From: JADJSS01 sp046329815
GTDB lineage: Bacteria; Bacteroidota; Bacteroidia; Chitinophagales; JADIYW01
Direction: 5' to 3'
Length of the DNA stretch: 64,000 nt
Assembly (NCBI GenBank): GCA_046329815.1
Contig: JAXLTY010000003.1
Coordinates: 248,001 to 312,000 of the forward strand
Positions 61,187 to 64,000 of this stretch are shown here, piece by piece. Below the pieces are notes generated by a model. That model searched no databases. It was not told where the DNA came from and saw only the letters and a program-made list of their open reading frames with translations. Each line of letters starts with the position of its first letter. Positions within the stretch are counted from its first letter, which is position 1. A program made the position numbers and the translations under genes.

Positions 61187-63328
61187 TTATTTTATTATGT
61201 TTCCTGCTGCAACGCCATCAGCATTTACAAAATATAATTTACCATTAGCATCTTCAGCCATTAAGATCATTCCATTACTTTCAATACCTTTTAATTTTCT
61301 TGGCGCCAAATTTACTAAAACCGAAACTTCTTTACCAACAATTTCTTCCGGTTGAAAATGTTCTGCAATACCTGAAACAATCGTGCGCTTTTCGATGCCA
61401 ATATCTACTAATAATTTTAGTAATTTATCCGCTTTTGGCACTTTTTCCGCTTCTAAAATTTTTCCTGTTCTAATATCTAATTTGGAAAAATCATCATAGG
61501 TAATTTCAGGTTTTATCTGTTGATAAGTACTACTCTGCGTATTTACTTCATTCGTCATCTCGACGTTAGGAGAAATCTGTTGAACTTGTGCTTTACTATT
61601 ATTTAATTTTTCTATTTGAAAAGCAATTTGTTCATCCGTAATTTTTTCAAATAAAATTTCTGATGGATTTATCTTTGTGCCTGCTTCAATATATTGATAA
61701 TCTATTCCAAAAGACATATTGAATATATTGTCAATCTTTTTAGCAGTTTTTGGTAACAACGGCTTTAGTAAACTAGATATCGTATCCACAAAACTTACTG
61801 CAACAGACATGATTTCTTCAACTCTGTCCGAATCGGTTTTTATTACTTTCCAAGGTTCAGTATCCTGTAAATATTTATTACCTAATGAAGAAATTTCCAT
61901 GCATTTGAAGAGTGCATCTTTGAACTTAAAATTATTAATTGAATTTTCGTATTCTGTTTTTAAGAATTGAATTTTCTCTATTACAGCAGCATCCACTTCC
62001 GGTGTCAGTTTTACAATAGAATTAGGCACCACACCATCATAAAATTTATGCAATAAATCTGAAACACGTTTTATAAAATTACCTAAGTTATTTCCAAGCT
62101 CGCTATTCACTCTATTCTGAAAATCCTGCCACGTAAATTCACTGTCTTTATTTTCCGGCATGTTGGCAATTAAGCAATAGCGCAGTTCATCTTCTTTTCC
62201 TGGAAATTCTTCTATATATTCGTGCAGCCAAACTGCCCAATTTCTTGAAGTAGAAATCTTATCGCCTTCCAAATTCATAAATTCATTCGCCGGCACATTG
62301 CTTGGTAAAATATAATTTTCGTGCGCTTTCAGAATTGCCGGAAATGTAATACAATGAAACACGATATTATCTTTTCCGATAAAATGGATCAATTGCGTTT
62401 CTTCATCTTGCCAGTATTTCTGCCAGTCATTTGCTTTTGTATTCAATAAACTTGTAGCAAAATTTTTTGGATATGAAAACTCAGGTTTATCATTTTCAAT
62501 CTCTTTAAATAATTGCTTAGTCGCAGAAATATAACCAATTGGTGCGTCAAGCCAGACATACAAAACTTTACCTTCGCTGCCTTCAATTTCCTGCGGCACA
62601 GGAATTCCCCAATTTAGATCGCGTGTCATGGCGCGTGGTTTTAAACCATCATTCAACCATGATTTACATTGACCAATTACATGCGCTTTCCAGGTTTCTT
62701 TTTTAGTTTCTAACCAATCCGAAATTCCTTCTTGTTGTTCATCTAATTTTAAAAACCAATGCTTCGTTGTCTTTTTTATCGGTGTTGAGTTTGTTAAAGT
62801 AGATCTTGGATGTATTAAATCTGTCGGATTTAAAGAGCTTCCACATTTTTCGCACTGATCACCATACGCATTTTCATTGCCACATTTCGGACAAGTGCCC
62901 ATAATATATCTATCCGCTAAAAACTGCTTCGCTTCTTCATCAAAATATTGTTCGCTTTCAATAATTTCAAACGCATTTTTATCATTCAACACTCTGAAGA
63001 AATCCTGTGAAGTTTCATAATGAATTTTATCTGACGTGCGATGATAAATATCGAATGCAATTCCAAAATCTTCAAAACTTTTTTTAATGATTGCGTGGTA
63101 TTTATCGACAATTTCCTGTGGCGTTGTATTTTCTTTTTTCGCTTTAATGGTAATCGCTGCACCATGTTCATCGCTGCCACAAACGAAAATCACATCTTTG
63201 CCTTTCAATCGTAAATAACGCACATAAATATCAGCAGCAATATAAGCGCCTGCCAAATGACCAATATGTAAAGGTCCGTTGGCATAAGGCAACGCTGCGG
63301 TAATGGTATATCGTTGAGGTTCTGACAT
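61187..63328 (-). CDS. metG: Methionyl-tRNA synthetase
   Basis: 713 residues. The HIGH motif is in PYANGPLHIGHLAGAYIAAD, the KMSKS motif appears as GDKISTSRNWAVW, and the zinc site is CPKCGNENAYGDQCEKC. The anticodon-binding helical domain follows (about residues 390-550), then a linker and a C-terminal tRNA-binding OB fold (FSKLDIRTGKILEAEKVPKA; IVSGIAEHFQPEEIVGKEV). Full-length and apparently active. A TATATTTG box sits 4 nt from its start; divergent from the LD-carboxypeptidase gene. Confidence 0.97.
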   Translation of the reverse strand: MSEPQRYTITAALPYANGPLHIGHLAGAYIAADIYVRYLRLKGKDVIFVCGSDEHGAAITIKAKKENTTPQEIVDKYHAIIKKSFEDFGIAFDIYHRTSDKIHYETSQDFFRVLNDKNAFEIIESEQYFDEEAKQFLADRYIMGTCPKCGNENAYGDQCEKCGSSLNPTDLIHPRSTLTNSTPIKKTTKHWFLKLDEQQEGISDWLETKKETWKAHVIGQCKSWLNDGLKPRAMTRDLNWGIPVPQEIEGSEGKVLYVWLDAPIGYISATKQLFKEIENDKPEFSYPKNFATSLLNTKANDWQKYWQDEETQLIHFIGKDNIVFHCITFPAILKAHENYILPSNVPANEFMNLEGDKISTSRNWAVWLHEYIEEFPGKEDELRYCLIANMPENKDSEFTWQDFQNRVNSELGNNLGNFIKRVSDLLHKFYDGVVPNSIVKLTPEVDAAVIEKIQFLKTEYENSINNFKFKDALFKCMEISSLGNKYLQDTEPWKVIKTDSDRVEEIMSVAVSFVDTISSLLKPLLPKTAKKIDNIFNMSFGIDYQYIEAGTKINPSEILFEKITDEQIAFQIEKLNNSKAQVQQISPNVEMTNEVNTQSSTYQQIKPEITYDDFSKLDIRTGKILEAEKVPKADKLLKLLVDIGIEKRTIVSGIAEHFQPEEIVGKEVSVLVNLAPRKLKGIESNGMILMAEDANGKLYFVNADGVAAGNIIK

Positions 63329-63332
63329 GCTG

Positions 63333-63340
63333 CAAATATA
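63333..63340 (-). promoter_or_regulatory. -7 box (TATATTTG) next to the metG start
   Basis: Exact TAnnTTTG match on the minus strand; only 4 nt separate it from the ATG. Near-leaderless message if used. Confidence 0.45.
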
Positions 63341-63343
63341 GTA

Positions 63344-63374
63344 ATTAGTGTTGAGTGATGAGTAATGAGTCGAT
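63344..63374. repeat. Degenerate word repeat in the metG-ldc divergent gap
   Basis: TTAGTGTTGAGTGATGAGTA continuing ATGAGTCGAT: repeated GAGTGA/GATGAGT words, the same style as at 9222 and (reverse) at 26560. Confidence 0.4.
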
Positions 63375-63382
63375 TTGAATTT

Positions 63383-63412
63383 TTGTTAGCCAAAATTTTT
63401 AGTTTATTTTTA
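63383..63412 (+). promoter_or_regulatory. Candidate promoter of the LD-carboxypeptidase gene
   Basis: TTG at 63383-63385 and TATTTTTA at 63405-63412 (7 of 8 to TAnnTTTG), 19 bp apart; the ATG at 63417 follows after 4 nt. Confidence 0.4.
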
Positions 63413-63416
63413 CAAT

Positions 63417-64000
63417 ATGATGCGTCCACCATTTTTAAAAGAAGGCGATACCGTTGGTATCACTTGTCCTGCGCGAAAAATTTCTATGGAAGAAATTCAG
63501 TTAGCCGTTGACACATTGAAAAGCTGGAATTTGAATGTAGTTATCGGCGAAACCATCGGTAAATCTGATAATCAATATGGCGGCACTGATGCTGAACGAC
63601 AAGCCGATTTTCAACGTATGCTCAACGACAAAAACATCAAAGCAATTATTGCTGCACGTGGTGGTTATGGCACGGTGCGCATGATGGATACGCTTGATTT
63701 TACTATGTTTATGGAAAGTCCAAAATGGCTCGTTGGTTTTTCTGATATTACCTATTTGCATGCACAACTGAATTGCAATATTGGTGTAGAAACATTACAC
63801 GCCATTATGATGAGTACCTTTCCAATCAACACACCAACCGCTATCCAATCGTTGAAAGATGCGTTGTTTGGAAATACATTGCATTATGAATTTGAAGCAC
63901 ATCAACTAAACAGAAACGGAATGATGCAAGGCGAAATAGTTGGTGGAAACTTATCTATTTTATATGCTGTTCTTGGCACGAAAACAATTTTAGATACGAA
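63417..64000 (+). CDS. LD-carboxypeptidase (S66 family), 3' end outside the window
   Basis: 194 codons visible from the ATG at 63417 (a second ATG follows directly). Removes the terminal D-Ala of muropeptide tetrapeptides during peptidoglycan recycling. Visible family blocks: LKEGDTVGITCPAR, the AARGGYGTVRMMD block, and VGFSDITYLH containing the predicted nucleophile Ser109. The Glu and His of the S66 triad lie farther on and cannot be checked here. No signal peptide, so it acts in the cytoplasm. Divergent from metG. Confidence 0.88.
   Translation, partial: MMRPPFLKEGDTVGITCPARKISMEEIQLAVDTLKSWNLNVVIGETIGKSDNQYGGTDAERQADFQRMLNDKNIKAIIAARGGYGTVRMMDTLDFTMFMESPKWLVGFSDITYLHAQLNCNIGVETLHAIMMSTFPINTPTAIQSLKDALFGNTLHYEFEAHQLNRNGMMQGEIVGGNLSILYAVLGTKTILDT

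Noticed and set aside
1..64000. CRISPR arrays, insertion sequences, integrases or prophage genes
   Set aside because: No regularly spaced repeats, transposase or integrase motifs were found anywhere in the window.

Overview
The window is AT-rich chromosomal DNA of a member of the Bacteroidota. The evidence is a gliding-motility lipoprotein of the GldH type, two secreted metallophosphoesterases with C-terminal type IX secretion (T9SS) sorting domains, a type III glutamine synthetase, a single-subunit b-type succinate dehydrogenase anchor, many lipoproteins, the near absence of Shine-Dalgarno sequences, and promoters that fit the phylum-specific pattern TTG-N19/21-TAnnTTTG. The exact order cannot be fixed from sequence reading alone; a Chitinophagales- or Sphingobacteriales-like organism is my guess.

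Layout. 1-4.9 kb: cell-surface and unknown proteins (YXWGXW-type secreted protein, a charge-segregated histone-like protein, purple-acid-phosphatase-like enzyme, GldH, a lipoprotein). 5-7.8 kb: pterin dehydratase, an unknown gene and NAD-dependent DNA ligase as one operon. 7.8-13 kb: esterase, ExbB/ExbD, second secreted phosphoesterase, tRNA-Leu(GAG), membrane proteins. 13.1-20.4 kb: SulP transporter plus beta-carbonic anhydrase, then a three-gene type I secretion set (ABC, HlyD, TolC). 20.4-28.1 kb: outer-membrane porin divergent from gltB-gltD. 28.2-28.4 kb: a gene-free stretch that looks like a structured small RNA ending in a strong terminator. 28.5-36.5 kb: GMP reductase, acetyltransferase, PurL, a polytopic membrane protein, type III glutamine synthetase. 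36.6-47.6 kb: surface proteins, hydrolase lipoprotein, UbiD-family decarboxylase, small unknowns, a sulfotransferase between two paralogous small lipoproteins (one with a one-base frameshift), a MauE-thioredoxin fusion, aldo/keto reductase and a fatty-acid-hydroxylase-type protein. 47.7-52.8 kb: the succinate dehydrogenase operon, interrupted by two accessory genes. 52.9-64 kb: acyl-CoA-binding protein, a GT-C-like membrane protein, an OmpA-family operon, a two-component system, tRNA-Arg(CCU), MetRS and the start of an LD-carboxypeptidase.

Most interesting: between sdhA and sdhB, in the same direction and with almost no spacing, sit an ABC/RecF-type AAA ATPase and a small protein with a PD-(D/E)xK-like signature (D59...E76-L-K78...Q88). 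Both start with weak codons (TTG and GTG) and are coupled to their upstream neighbour. This resembles the ATPase-plus-nuclease architecture of anti-phage modules, but placed inside a core respiratory operon. Other points worth a look are the ~200-nt candidate small RNA behind gltD, the A-tract frameshift in the small lipoprotein, and low-complexity dispersed repeats, one of which forms an in-frame 21-bp tandem inside the UbiD-family gene.
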